From Bacteroidota bacterium (GTDB lineage Bacteria; Bacteroidota; Bacteroidia; UKL13-3): 64,000 nucleotides of DNA. The translations under genes were made by a program, and so were the position numbers. The stretch is from contig JAAFJM010000006.1 of NCBI GenBank assembly GCA_013298895.1, forward strand, positions 102,566 through 166,565, given 5' to 3'. Within the stretch, counting starts at the first letter, position 1. The number at the start of each line of letters is the position of its first letter. The notes beneath the pieces are model-generated. The model worked only from the letters and a program-made list of their open reading frames with translations. It was not told where the DNA came from and did not search any database. Positions 17,290 through 25,603 of this stretch are shown piece after piece.

Positions 17290-17709
17290 TTAGCAATATT
17301 CTTCAAAAGCCGCTTTTAAATTTTCGGCAATCATTTCAGCGCTGCGGCCTTCAATATTGTGGCGCTCAATAAAATGAACCAACTCGCCATTTTTGTATAA
17401 ACCAATTGATGGAGACGATGGTGGATAAGGAGCTATAAACTCTCTGGCTTTAGCTACTGCTTCTACTTCTTGTCCGGCAAATACAGTTAATAATTCGTTT
17501 GGCACTTTGGTAGCTTCTTTAACAGCTTTCATAATTCCTGGGCGGGCAGTACCTGCTGCACAGCCGCATACCGAATTGAAAACCATTAATTTTGTTCCTT
17601 CGTTATTGGTCATTGCTGCAGCTACTTCATCAGCTGTCATCAGCGATTTAAAACCAACTTCAACCAATTGTTGACGCATTGGTGCTACTAACATTTCTGG
17701 ATATGGCAT
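17290..17709 (-). CDS. Bacilliredoxin, BrxA/BrxB (YphP/YqiW) family
   Basis: A 139-aa cytoplasmic thioredoxin-fold protein with the family's C-G-C active site at Cys48-Gly-Cys50 ('VFNSVCGCAAGTARPG'). 'PSSPSIGLYKNGELVHFIERHNIEG' matches the conserved C-terminal half, and the protein ends in Cys139. In Firmicutes these proteins remove bacillithiol from oxidised proteins; from memory, bacillithiol is also made by some Bacteroidota, so a de-bacillithiolation role is possible but inferred. It is transcribed alone, with its own terminator. Confidence 0.88.
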   Translation of the reverse strand: MPYPEMLVAPMRQQLVEVGFKSLMTADEVAAAMTNNEGTKLMVFNSVCGCAAGTARPGIMKAVKEATKVPNELLTVFAGQEVEAVAKAREFIAPYPPSSPSIGLYKNGELVHFIERHNIEGRSAEMIAENLKAAFEEYC

Positions 17710-17878
17710 AATTTTTTATATTTTTTATATTTTTTAAGTATGTTTTGAGTTTACAATTTTACAAAAATGTTTCCAAAAAAAGTATTAAGCCTTAATGGCA
17801 TAAAAATTATTTAAAAACAAATTGCCGTTTAACTGTTGTAATATTTAATAATCAATTTTTTAAAATGCTTGATTATTC

Positions 17879-17886
17879 TATTTTTG
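17879..17886 (+). promoter_or_regulatory. Candidate -7 element (TATTTTTG) for ahcY
   Basis: An exact match to TAnnTTTG. Transcription would start near 17892, about 30 nt before the ATG at 17922 and downstream of the alternative ATG at 17865, so it also supports the shorter start. No good -33 TTTG at the usual spacing is seen. Confidence 0.4.
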
Positions 17887-17921
17887 CATCAAATATTAAA
17901 GCAATATACAAACAAAATAAT

Positions 17922-19235
17922 ATGTCAGAAACAAAATCAGTAGCTCCTTATAAAGTTAAGGACATTAGCTTAGCAGAGTGGGGAAGAAAAGAAATTAGAT
18001 TAGCCGAAGCAGAAATGCCAGGTTTAATGAGTATCAGAAAAGAATATGGTCCGCAACAACCTTTAAAAGGTGCGCGTATAGCAGGTTGTTTACACATGAC
18101 AATTCAAACTGCGGTTTTAATTGAAACTTTAAAAGCTTTAGGTGCTGAAGTAACTTGGAGTTCATGTAATATTTTCTCAACACAAGATCACGCTGCTGCT
18201 GCAATAGCTGCTGCTGGTATTCCGGTTTACGCTTGGAAAGGTCAAAACGAAGAAGAGTTTGACTGGTGTATTGAGCAAACTTTATTTGCATTTGAAGGTG
18301 GCCAACCTTTAAATATGATTTTAGATGACGGTGGCGATTTAACCAATATGGTTTTTGACCGTTACCCTGAATTAGCAAAAGACATCAAAGGTTTATCGGA
18401 AGAAACTACTACTGGTGTTCATCGTTTATACGAGCGTATGAAAAAAGGTACTTTATTAGTTCCTGCTATTAACGTAAACGATTCAGTAACAAAATCGAAA
18501 TTTGATAACAAATACGGCTGTAAAGAATCTTTAGTTGATGCTATTCGCAGAGCAACTGATATTATGATGGCTGGTAAAGTAGCTGTGGTAGCTGGTTATG
18601 GTGATGTAGGAAAAGGTTCAGCAGAATCGTTACGTGGTGCTGGTGCGCGCGTTTTGGTTACCGAAATCGATCCAATTTGTGCTTTACAAGCTGCAATGGA
18701 TGGTTTTGAAGTAGTTACTATGGAAGATGCTTGCTCAAGAGCTAATATTTTTGTAACAGCTACAGGTAATGTTAAAATCATTACTGATCGTCATTTCAAA
18801 GCAATGCGCGATAAATCTATCGTTTGTAACATTGGACATTTTGACAATGAAATTGACATGGCTTGGATGAATAACAATTACGGTTCAACTAAATTTACTG
18901 TTAAACCTCAAGTTGATGTTTACAATGTAGATGGAAACGAAATTATTATTTTAGCTGAAGGTCGTTTAGTTAATTTAGGTTGTGCTATGGGTCACCCAAG
19001 TTTTGTAATGAGTAATTCATTCTCAAACCAAACTTTAGCTCAAATTGAATTATGGAACCACAGCGATAAATACGAAAATAAAGTGTATGTGTTACCTAAA
19101 CATTTAGATGAAAAAGTAGCATTTTTACATTTAGAGCATATTGGTGCTAAACTTACCATTTTAGATGGTGAACAAGCTGATTATATTGGTGTAAAAGTAG
19201 AAGGACCTTTCAAAGCAGAAATGTACAGATACTAA
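17922..19235 (+). CDS. ahcY: Adenosylhomocysteinase (S-adenosylhomocysteine hydrolase)
   Basis: This NAD-dependent enzyme splits S-adenosylhomocysteine into adenosine and homocysteine, clearing the product of SAM methyl transfer. Signatures: '[16 protein letters not shown]', '[18 protein letters not shown]', the Rossmann loop '[13 protein letters not shown]', '[10 protein letters not shown]', and the C-terminal 'KAEMYRY' that closes the active site of the neighbouring subunit. The frame extends to 17865, but the family N-terminus and the -7 element favour the ATG at 17922 (438 aa). It is flanked by its own promoter candidate and a terminator. Confidence 0.96.
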   Translation: MSETKSVAPYKVKDISLAEWGRKEIRLAEAEMPGLMSIRKEYGPQQPLKGARIAGCLHMTIQTAVLIETLKALGAEVTWSSCNIFSTQDHAAAAIAAAGIPVYAWKGQNEEEFDWCIEQTLFAFEGGQPLNMILDDGGDLTNMVFDRYPELAKDIKGLSEETTTGVHRLYERMKKGTLLVPAINVNDSVTKSKFDNKYGCKESLVDAIRRATDIMMAGKVAVVAGYGDVGKGSAESLRGAGARVLVTEIDPICALQAAMDGFEVVTMEDACSRANIFVTATGNVKIITDRHFKAMRDKSIVCNIGHFDNEIDMAWMNNNYGSTKFTVKPQVDVYNVDGNEIIILAEGRLVNLGCAMGHPSFVMSNSFSNQTLAQIELWNHSDKYENKVYVLPKHLDEKVAFLHLEHIGAKLTILDGEQADYIGVKVEGPFKAEMYRY

Positions 19236-19255
19236 TATTTTTTAGTAATAAAATT

Positions 19256-19287
19256 AAAAGCCAATCCTATTTAGGGTTGGCTTTTTT
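19256..19287. terminator. Intrinsic terminator between ahcY and menE
   Basis: An AAAAGCCAATCC / GGGTTGGCTTTTTT stem with a 6-nt loop and flanking A- and T-runs. It serves ahcY and can serve the convergent menE, whose stop it overlaps by two bases. Confidence 0.85.
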
Positions 19288-20362
19288 ATGTCATTTTTTC
19301 AATATTTAGTCGATCAATTTTTTGGCTTGGGGTGTAGTAAAATTCATCAACAATTTGAACTTGTTTAGGTATCTCATAATGTTTCAAAGTTTTTGATAAA
19401 TATAATTTTAAGTCAACAAAATTTACGGAATCTTTGTTTTGTTTTTCAATGAATAAAACTACTTTCTCTCCAAGTAATTCATCAGGCAAACTGCCTATAA
19501 AATAAGGGAAAGGCAAAATATTTTGTTGTGTAAAATAGTTAGAAATTTCATCCTCCACTTTTAGTGCATTTACCTTTAATCCTCCACTGTTTATTACGAA
19601 ATCTACTCTACCTAATACCGAAAAACCATCATAAGTAATTTCAACTAAATCGTTGGTTTGTAACCATTGGTTTTTGGTAATTGTATTTTTTATTTTTAAG
19701 GTATTTTCTTGACTTAAGGCTATTTCATTATTGGGCAATAATTTAAAATATGATTCGCTTTTTAAATTGCGCAATGCTATATGACTTAAAGTTTCTGTCA
19801 TGCCATAAGTAGCCCATATATTGGGCTTTAAATCAACACATTTTAAAATAAGTGAATTAGAAGCTGGTGCCCCTCCTAAAAGGATATTTATAAACTGATT
19901 GAGTATTTTTTTCTCATAATCATCATTTACTATTTGTTGCAATTGCAAGGGGACTAATGAACAAAAGGTGTACGGATGATTTTGTGGCAACAATGTAAAA
20001 GGATTGCCACTAGGATTAGCTACGGTTATATCTGCCTCCAACAAAATTGCCCTTGCTAAAAGCATGGCTCCTGCTACCAAACTCGTGTCTAAACAAATGT
20101 AAAAATGTTGTTTTTCTTGCTTTAAATTTAAGTAATTAATGGTTTGTGTAGCAGACCAAATTATTTCTTGTTTAGTAAATATAAATTGTTTGGGAACGCC
20201 TGTACTTCCTGAACTTTGAAAGTTAAAATCTTGATTGGTAAACCATGTTTCAATAAAAGAAAAAGCCTTTTTTTCGTTGTCGTTCAAAAGGCTTTTATCA
20301 ATTAAATTTAAATCGGTTATTGATTCAATTTTATATGCAATATGGTTAATAAATAAATGCAT
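19286..20362 (-). CDS. menE: Acyl-CoA synthetase, probable O-succinylbenzoate-CoA ligase (MenE-like)
   Basis: An AMP-forming adenylate enzyme, 358 aa, shorter than usual (about 450-500). Motifs are 'FQSSGSTGVPKQ' (phosphate-binding loop), 'WATYGMTETLSH' (adenine/acyl site), 'VLGRVDFVINSGGLKVN' (hinge) and 'PSQKIDR' with the catalytic Lys near the C-terminus. The compact size and 'GMTETLSHIA' fit the MenE type of Bacteroidota, which would activate o-succinylbenzoate in menaquinone synthesis, but no other men gene is in the window, so the substrate is inferred. Its ATG overlaps the pth stop by one base (TAATG), pointing to translational coupling. Confidence 0.7.
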   Translation of the reverse strand: MHLFINHIAYKIESITDLNLIDKSLLNDNEKKAFSFIETWFTNQDFNFQSSGSTGVPKQFIFTKQEIIWSATQTINYLNLKQEKQHFYICLDTSLVAGAMLLARAILLEADITVANPSGNPFTLLPQNHPYTFCSLVPLQLQQIVNDDYEKKILNQFINILLGGAPASNSLILKCVDLKPNIWATYGMTETLSHIALRNLKSESYFKLLPNNEIALSQENTLKIKNTITKNQWLQTNDLVEITYDGFSVLGRVDFVINSGGLKVNALKVEDEISNYFTQQNILPFPYFIGSLPDELLGEKVVLFIEKQNKDSVNFVDLKLYLSKTLKHYEIPKQVQIVDEFYYTPSQKIDRLNIEKMT

Positions 20363-20922
20363 TATTTATTGTACTCGTTCATGGTTAACGGCAGTCCTTT
20401 TATTACAAAACTTTCAATAGCATCCACCGATTTATGAATTAAAAAAGGCATTTCTTTCATTTCGTCAGTAGTCCATTTTCCTAGCACATAATCTACCTGA
20501 CGGCCTTTTGGGAAATTATTGCCAATGCCAAACCTAAGTCTCGGATAATTTTGGGTACCGAGTAATTCGTTAATGCTTTTTAGTCCATTATGACCCGCAT
20601 CGCTTCCATTTCCTCTAATTCGTAGTTTGCCAAAATCAATGGCTAAATCATCCACTAAAATAAAAATATTTTCAATAGGAATTTTTAAGTCAGTCATCCA
20701 ATGGCGAACTGCTTTGCCACTTAAATTCATATAAGTAGTTGGCATAATTACATGTATTTGCCTACCTCTTAAGCTTACTTGTGCATATTGTGCATGCTTT
20801 TGCACGGTAAAATTTCCCAAGTGTTTTTTTACCAATGCTTCAGCAATATCAAACCCAATATTGTGTCGGGTTTGTGCATACTCTGCTCCTATATTTCCTA
20901 ATCCTACAATTAAAAATTTCAT
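20362..20922 (-). CDS. pth: Peptidyl-tRNA hydrolase
   Basis: Releases tRNA from peptidyl-tRNA drop-off products. The 186-aa length is typical. Motifs: 'MKFLIVGLGNIGAEYAQTRHNIGF' carrying the catalytic His in 'TRHNIGF', 'PTTYMNLSGKAV', 'ILVDDLAIDFGKLRIRGNGSDAGHNGLKSI' (second conserved His and Asp), and 'RLRFGIG'. It is second in a tight minus-strand group: 7 bp after the GNAT gene, then a one-base stop/start overlap with menE. Confidence 0.95.
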   Translation of the reverse strand: MKFLIVGLGNIGAEYAQTRHNIGFDIAEALVKKHLGNFTVQKHAQYAQVSLRGRQIHVIMPTTYMNLSGKAVRHWMTDLKIPIENIFILVDDLAIDFGKLRIRGNGSDAGHNGLKSINELLGTQNYPRLRFGIGNNFPKGRQVDYVLGKWTTDEMKEMPFLIHKSVDAIESFVIKGLPLTMNEYNK

Positions 20923-20929
20923 ATACTTT

Positions 20930-21352
20930 TTATGGTTTACTGTAAACCATTTTTACATGTTCAATATCTGCTTCCCAAAAGTTTTCTCCTTCAGGTTTAA
21001 AATTATGTTTGGCATATAAAGGAGCAGCAGTTAATTGTGCGTGCAAATAAATTTTATTACCAAATGCAATGGTTTCATTCAATAAATAAGCTACTAAAGC
21101 AGAACCAATTCCATTGCCTCTAAATTTTTCTAATACTGCAAATCGCTCTAGTTTATAGCCATTTTCTGTTTGACGAATTCTTGCAGTTCCAGCAGGTTCA
21201 TTGTTAAAGTAAGCCAAAAAATGAATGCTTTCTTCTTCAAACTCATATTCTATTTCCTTTGGACAATTTTGCCCAATCACAAAAACTTCGTGCCTAATAT
21301 CCCAAGCTATTTGTTGCACAGTTGGAGTGGTTATTTTTTCAATTTTTATCAT
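20930..21352 (-). CDS. GNAT family N-acetyltransferase
   Basis: A 140-aa single-domain acetyltransferase. The acetyl-CoA loop is 'FAVLEKFRGNGIGSALV' (R-G-x-G-x-G/A), and 'YLHAQLTAAPLYAKHNFKPEG' is the usual last beta-alpha unit. The overall pattern ('RHEVFVIGQNCPKEIEYE', 'GTARIRQ') resembles the ElaA-like subgroup. Substrate unknown. Its ATG overlaps the kynU stop by one base (TAATG). Confidence 0.85.
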   Translation of the reverse strand: MIKIEKITTPTVQQIAWDIRHEVFVIGQNCPKEIEYEFEEESIHFLAYFNNEPAGTARIRQTENGYKLERFAVLEKFRGNGIGSALVAYLLNETIAFGNKIYLHAQLTAAPLYAKHNFKPEGENFWEADIEHVKMVYSKP

Positions 21353-22608
21353 TAAGCAAAGTATTTTTTTAGTGCTTCGCCAATTAAATAAACATCTTCG
21401 AAAGTGTTATACATTGGTACTGGACTCATACGTATAACATCAGGTTCGCGCCAATCGGGTATTATGTTTTCACTTACCAAATAGTCAAATAATTTTTTGC
21501 CATCTTGTTTCACAATAATGGAAAGTTGGCAGCCTCTTTCATCTTTATTTTTTGGAGTTATTATGGTTAAGTGGTCGGTATATTGATTTAAAATATACTC
21601 CAAATAACCTGTTAATATTTCGCTTTTCGCTCTTAAATTTTCCATACCTGCTTCTGCAAACATTTCTAACGATGCTTTATGAATAGCCATAGGAAATATT
21701 TGTGCATTGCTTAACTGCCAACCTTGTGCACCTGGAATGGCTTTAAAGCCTTTTTTCATTTGGAAACGCTCACCTTCATCATGTCCCCACCAACCTGCAA
21801 AACGGTTTAATTCAGAGTTTTCATGTCTTTCGTGAACAAATACACCACTTGTTCCTCCAGGGCCACTATTTAAGTATTTATAAGTACACCAAACCGCAAA
21901 ATCTACATCCCAATCGTGTAATTGTAAATGTAAGTTACCAGCAGCATGAGCCAAATCAAAGCCTGCATAAGCTCCAACAGCATGTGCAGCAGCAGCTATG
22001 GCCTTCATATCAAAAACTTGGCCTGTATAATAATTTACACCTCCTAACATTACCAAAGCCAAACTATCGGCATTTGCATTTATGGTTGCAATAATATCTT
22101 CGGTGCGCAAAGTGTGTTCACCTTCGCGTGGTTTAAGTTCTATAATAGCATCATCTGGATTTAAATTGTGGTGTTTAACTTGCGTTTCCATGGCATATAA
22201 ATCGCTTGGAAAAGCAGCAGCTTCCATAATTATTTTATAGCGTGTAGCAGTTGGTTTGTAAAAACTTACCATCATTAAGTGTAAGTTTACGGTAAGGTTA
22301 TTCATTACAACTACTTCGCTAGGCTTTGCACCTACCACCTTTGCAGCATTTTCGGTTAAAAAATGGTGGTAACCAAACCAAGGATTTTTTGCATCAAAAT
22401 GTCCTTCTACGCCAAATTTTGCCCAATCGTTTAACTCTTGATCAATAGCTGCGCGAACTGATTTTGGCTGCAAGCCTAATGAGTTGCCACATAAATAAAC
22501 TACATGTTTATTGTTATGAGTTAATAAATGAAATTGATGTTTAAAATGGGCTAGTTTATCGTTTGCATCTAATTGTTGAGCAAAACTTAAGGTATTTTCA
22601 AATTGCAT
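21352..22608 (-). CDS. kynU: Kynureninase
   Basis: A PLP enzyme that splits kynurenine or 3-hydroxykynurenine into (3-hydroxy)anthranilate and alanine, in tryptophan breakdown or the kynurenine route to NAD. Signatures: '[13 protein letters not shown]', '[15 protein letters not shown]', '[13 protein letters not shown]' (PLP-binding Asp), and the Schiff-base Lys244 in '[12 protein letters not shown]', followed by 'FAGWWGHD'. The ATG at 22608 is used; a TTG two codons upstream is the alternative. It appears to be the first gene of the kynU-GNAT-pth-menE transcript. No other kynurenine-pathway gene is in the window. Confidence 0.95.
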   Translation of the reverse strand: MQFENTLSFAQQLDANDKLAHFKHQFHLLTHNNKHVVYLCGNSLGLQPKSVRAAIDQELNDWAKFGVEGHFDAKNPWFGYHHFLTENAAKVVGAKPSEVVVMNNLTVNLHLMMVSFYKPTATRYKIIMEAAAFPSDLYAMETQVKHHNLNPDDAIIELKPREGEHTLRTEDIIATINANADSLALVMLGGVNYYTGQVFDMKAIAAAAHAVGAYAGFDLAHAAGNLHLQLHDWDVDFAVWCTYKYLNSGPGGTSGVFVHERHENSELNRFAGWWGHDEGERFQMKKGFKAIPGAQGWQLSNAQIFPMAIHKASLEMFAEAGMENLRAKSEILTGYLEYILNQYTDHLTIITPKNKDERGCQLSIIVKQDGKKLFDYLVSENIIPDWREPDVIRMSPVPMYNTFEDVYLIGEALKKYFA

Positions 22609-22660
22609 GTGCAATAATACTAAATCATTTAATGGCTACATAGCACCTAAAAATGATTTT

Positions 22661-23125
22661 TTATTGTGGAAAGCTAGTAACTCTTAAGTAATTTCCATTT
22701 CTGGTTACAAAATATTGGCGCAATCCTCTGTCGGCAGGGCCTTTACTTGGTGTACCTGTGGTTAAAAAAAACTCGCTTGCGCAGCAGCGGTTATTGCCAC
22801 TTCCACATTGAAATTTTGAATTATTATCGGCCATGTAAATGCGGCTGCAAGCACTATCAACTTTATAAGGACATGCTCTGTCAAAAGCCACAAATTCGTC
22901 AAAATTGTTATATATTATAATGCCTTTGTAACCAACAGCTTGCCCATCGCGGTAAATATAACCTCCCATGTTTTGAAGTGGCGCTGCATCTGGCAACAAT
23001 AAATTGATATTGATATCAAAATTTACAGGAGGAAAAAAATCATTGTTTTGTGAGGCGCTTTTGTCCTTTTCGCAAGCCATCACAAAAACAAAAACTATTA
23101 TAAAGTATAAATATCTTAAATTCAT
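22661..23125 (-). CDS. Lipoprotein with Rieske-like domain lacking iron ligands
   Basis: The start is the ATG at 23125, overlapping the stop of the upstream gene as TAATG. 'FVIIVFVFVMACEKDK'-type residues form a lipoprotein signal with lipobox Cys near residue 18. The rest has the layout of a Rieske fold: 'GYIYRDGQAVGYKGIIIYN', 'FVAFDRACPYKVDSACSRIYMAD', a Cys-rich loop 'CGSGNNRCCASEFF', then 'GPADRGLRQYFV'. Classical C-x-H and C-x-x-H cluster ligands are absent; no His stands at these places. It is likely a membrane-anchored structural descendant of Rieske proteins, or a binder of something else. Function not known. Confidence 0.7.
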   Translation of the reverse strand: MNLRYLYFIIVFVFVMACEKDKSASQNNDFFPPVNFDININLLLPDAAPLQNMGGYIYRDGQAVGYKGIIIYNNFDEFVAFDRACPYKVDSACSRIYMADNNSKFQCGSGNNRCCASEFFLTTGTPSKGPADRGLRQYFVTRNGNYLRVTSFPQ

Positions 23126-24021
23126 TATTTTATCCAAGCTAAAAGTTTAGGCAAATTGTTTTTTCTGTATTTAAAATAAGGTTTCTTATAAGCACCAAAC
23201 GATTTGTAGAATCGTTCAATTCCATCAATTTCTGAACCTTCAAAGTCAATAAATAAATTTTTACCAGACAATTGCATAATAACGGAATCCATTAAAAAGT
23301 GCATAGCACCTATTTTTTTACCTTTTTCGTTTGATGTTCCTAAATGAAAAATGGCCCTATCTCCATTAATTATAAAAGCGGCAGCCCCTAGTAAACCAAA
23401 CTGATTACTATAAACGCCAACTGCCAATAGATTATTTTGCTTGTTACAAATTTTATACAATTGTTTAAGGGTTTTGTAGTCGTTTTCTTTTACTCCTTTA
23501 GTTTCTTTACCTTTATTTTTTTGGTAAAAATCAATCACTTGTTTATAAGGCAAGGCTTGTAAAAATAAACCTTCATCTTTGGCTTTTTTTAAATTGCGTT
23601 TTGCTTGTCCTTTGTATCCGGTGTAAATATCTTTATAACCTTCATCAATAGGAAGCAAATAGTTTTTACGAGGCTTTAATCCTTCAGTACTATTTTCCTC
23701 ATTTAAGTTGATATCGATTAATTTAAATTTGGAAGGAATGGCGTTTAAAAAATCTTGAACCAATAAAGCTTGTGATTCATTTTTTGAAAATACTCCTAAC
23801 TGTTGGGTAAAAAAAGGTTGAAACAAGTAGGAAATGAAATACTTTTTTCTGTGTGTCAATGGCATTACAGCTTCGTAATCGTTAAGCACCAATGCATCCC
23901 AGTTAGGACTTACTATATCTAAATACCAAGCATAGGCGTAAATGATGGTATTGCTGGCGTGAGAAATGCAATAATCCCATTTTGTTTTATCAATTTCGGT
24001 ATGTTTAAGGTAGTTTATCAA
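23125..24021 (-). CDS. FemAB/GNAT-like aminoacyl- or acetyltransferase
   Basis: A 298-aa protein resembling the Acetyltransf_6/FemAB-like group. The N-terminal half starts 'WDYCISHASNTIIYAYAWYLD', with 'VMPLTHRKKYFISYLFQPFFTQQLGVFS'. The C-terminal half has 'NLLAVGVYSNQFGLLGAAAFIINGDRAIFHLGTSNEKGK' and 'FIDFEGSEIDGIERFYKSFGA', the typical acyl-acceptor end. Substrate unknown; relatives act on cell-wall or surface amino groups. The start is a TTG at 24021 (no earlier ATG before an in-frame stop). A -7 match lies at 24039-24046. Co-transcribed with the Rieske-like lipoprotein. Confidence 0.75.
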   Translation of the reverse strand: MINYLKHTEIDKTKWDYCISHASNTIIYAYAWYLDIVSPNWDALVLNDYEAVMPLTHRKKYFISYLFQPFFTQQLGVFSKNESQALLVQDFLNAIPSKFKLIDINLNEENSTEGLKPRKNYLLPIDEGYKDIYTGYKGQAKRNLKKAKDEGLFLQALPYKQVIDFYQKNKGKETKGVKENDYKTLKQLYKICNKQNNLLAVGVYSNQFGLLGAAAFIINGDRAIFHLGTSNEKGKKIGAMHFLMDSVIMQLSGKNLFIDFEGSEIDGIERFYKSFGAYKKPYFKYRKNNLPKLLAWIK

Positions 24022-24038
24022 AGCTTAATGTTTCAATA

Positions 24039-24046
24039 CAAAAATA
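24039..24046 (-). promoter_or_regulatory. Candidate -7 element (TATTTTTG) for the FemAB-like operon
   Basis: A minus-strand match to TAnnTTTG 17 nt before the TTG start at 24021. It lies downstream of the terminator at 24103-24128, so the operon would have its own promoter. The -33 element is not clear. Confidence 0.4.
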
Positions 24047-24092
24047 GAATAAACCAGCATACTTAATCATTAAAAATAAAATTTGGCTAGTA

Positions 24093-24155
24093 TTAAAAAA
24101 CAAAAAAGCCGGGCTCCCCCGGCTTTTTGCCCATTGTTACCAATAGTTTCTTCAT
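24093..24155 (-). CDS. Tiny ORF of 20 codons spanning a terminator hairpin
   Basis: ATG at 24155 to TAA at 24093 encodes MKKLLVTMGKKPGEPGFFVF (20 aa). The last third of the frame is the terminator itself: the stem encodes K-K-P-G-E-P-G-F and the U-run F-F-V-F. It could be a leader peptide or a small protein at the end of the candidate RNA below, or chance. No homolog is recognised. Confidence 0.3.
   Translation of the reverse strand: MKKLLVTMGKKPGEPGFFVF
24103..24128 (-). terminator. Strong intrinsic terminator in a divergent intergenic region
   Basis: An AAAAAGCCGGG / CCCGGCTTTTT stem with a 4-nt loop; on the minus strand T-runs continue beyond the stem. It sits between divergent genes (FemAB-like and corA), where neither gene needs a terminator, so some RNA must end here. 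Confidence 0.8.
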
Positions 24156-24311
24156 TAATTATGAAAAAATTTACTCACTCAATTTACAAAAACATCCAAT
24201 TGAGATGAATAGTTTCTAATAATTTAAAATTATTTGCAATTAATTGTTAGTCAGTTAATTAATTTTATCCTTAAAATTTGAATTGTTTGGAATTAAGTGA
24301 GTAAATTAATT
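24103..24311 (-). ncRNA. Candidate small RNA of about 210 nt
   Basis: On the minus strand a promoter match is followed by arm 1 (24307-24291), about 105 nt of AU-rich sequence, arm 2 (24184-24168), some 40 nt, and a strong terminator (24128-24103). The two arms pair over 17 bp with only one G-U, bringing the predicted 5' end next to the 3' part. The interval codes for nothing apart from a possible 20-codon ORF near its end. The architecture suggests a structured small RNA; a long 5' leader with attenuator for the FemAB-like operon is the alternative. No known RNA family is recognised. Confidence 0.45.
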
Positions 24312-24316
24312 TTATT

Positions 24317-24350
24317 CAAAAGTAAAAATATGTATTTTTATACTTTCAAA
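24317..24350 (-). promoter_or_regulatory. Candidate promoter for the small RNA
   Basis: On the minus strand, TTTG (24350-24347) and TACTTTTG (24324-24317, matching TAnnTTTG) are 22 bp apart. The start would be near 24311, right at the first arm of the 17-bp helix. It overlaps the leader of the divergent corA gene. Confidence 0.4.
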
Positions 24351-24354
24351 AAGC

Positions 24355-25257
24355 ATGATACAAATACTGAAAGAGGCCTCAGAACATTCGTTTTGTTGGG
24401 TAGATGTAAACCAACCAACTGAGCTAGAGTTAAAAGATTTAGCTATAAAATATAATTTGCCTGAAACAGCCATTAAAGATTGTTTAGACCCTGGACATTT
24501 ACCAAAATTTGAACAACTCGATAATGAGCATTTTATTATAATCAGAAATTATGACAATAAATGCGATATCGGAGCTGATAGTTTTCAAAAATTGACTCGT
24601 AAAATTGCTATTTTTTGGGGTAAAGATTTTTTGCTTACAATTCATAGACATGATTCGTTTGTAATAGAAGGGGTTGCTAAAAAGTACGCCAATGGTAGTA
24701 TTTGTAAAAGTCCTTTTGATATTATTTGTAAAATTATTAAAGACACATTGCAAAGTTTTGAAAATCCATTGGCAGCCTTAGATACTGAAATTGACTCGTA
24801 CGAAACGCGTATATTTTTAAAAAGTAAAATACCCGATTTACTAAAAAACTTATACCTAATTAAGAGAAAAATTTATGTAAAAAAGCGTTTGTTTACTTTA
24901 ACCAAGGCTGTAATTGAACAGTTAGGCAATTCGCATAAACGCAATACCATTTACGAGGATTTAAAAGATACTTATGTGCGTGTAGAAACCATTACTGAAG
25001 AAATTTACGATAGTATACACAGTTTATTAAATATTTATATTTCGCTTTCAAGCCAAAAAACCAATGAGGTAATGCGCGTACTAACTGTTTTCTCAGCATT
25101 CTTTTTACCTTTAACTTTTATAGTAGGAATTTATGGAATGAATTTTCAGTTTATGCCTGAATTAACGCACCATTATGGTTACCCGGGTGTATTAATTTTT
25201 ATGCTTTTGCTTACTATAATTATTTACCAATGGTTTAGCCGCAAAGGCTGGATTTAA
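24355..25257 (+). CDS. corA: CorA-family magnesium/cobalt transporter
   Basis: A 300-aa divalent-cation channel subunit; the family is a pentamer in the inner membrane. A soluble alpha/beta domain and long helices precede two C-terminal transmembrane segments. The first ends in the hallmark 'GIYGMNFQFMPE' with Gly-Met-Asn at residues 261-263. The second ('GVLIFMLLLTIIIYQWF') is followed by a basic tail 'SRKGWI'. Mg2+ uptake is the most likely role; Co2+, Ni2+ or Zn2+ transport cannot be excluded. Monocistronic; the start is the ATG at 24355. Confidence 0.92.
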   Translation: MIQILKEASEHSFCWVDVNQPTELELKDLAIKYNLPETAIKDCLDPGHLPKFEQLDNEHFIIIRNYDNKCDIGADSFQKLTRKIAIFWGKDFLLTIHRHDSFVIEGVAKKYANGSICKSPFDIICKIIKDTLQSFENPLAALDTEIDSYETRIFLKSKIPDLLKNLYLIKRKIYVKKRLFTLTKAVIEQLGNSHKRNTIYEDLKDTYVRVETITEEIYDSIHSLLNIYISLSSQKTNEVMRVLTVFSAFFLPLTFIVGIYGMNFQFMPELTHHYGYPGVLIFMLLLTIIIYQWFSRKGWI

Positions 25258-25416
25258 ATTGATTTATTAATTTGGAGATTTGTGATCTGTTGATTTTTGA
25301 TTTAGAGATTGGTTGACTTTTTAATTTTTGTTCAGAGCTCCATTTTGCACTTACAAAAGCCTCAATCGGTCATGCCGCAGGCATCTTCTTGGCTATAAAT
25401 GATTGCTTTCCATTAC
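25258..25416. repeat. Degenerate TTGATTT-type repeats and a fragment of the dispersed hairpin repeat
   Basis: 25258-25330 is low-complexity sequence with recurring TTGATTT / GAGATTT words. 25369-25416 contains 'TCATGCCGCAGGCATCTTCT', 'TTGGCTATAAA' and, inverted, TTGCTTTCCATTA, which is the reverse complement of the left edge of the 16651/17074 repeats. It looks like a rearranged remnant of that family. The rest of the interval to 25590 shows nothing recognisable. Confidence 0.45.
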
Positions 25417-25589
25417 TAAAAAAAGAATAAAAAATCGTTGCTTTAATCGAAGATAAAAACGTAATAGGTTATTACTTTATTGTTTTTCAATAATGCATAA
25501 AGAACAAAACATTATGCCTTGCACATGTACTAAATATTTAACTCATTAACCCGTCTTGGTTTTTGTGTAATACAATTCGTTTTAATTAT

Positions 25590-25597
25590 TAATTTTG
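25590..25597 (+). promoter_or_regulatory. Candidate -7 element (TAATTTTG) for hutI
   Basis: An exact TAnnTTTG match ending 6 nt before the hutI ATG at 25604; a TTTG at 25562-25565 lies 24 bp upstream. If real, the mRNA starts at or next to the ATG, and the TTG at 25595 cannot be the start codon. Confidence 0.4.
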
Positions 25598-25603
25598 ACC
25601 TTT

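Noticed and set aside
24355..25257. ZntB (zinc exporter) in place of CorA
   Set aside because: The GMN motif is intact, but sequence alone does not separate the subgroups; the general CorA label is kept.
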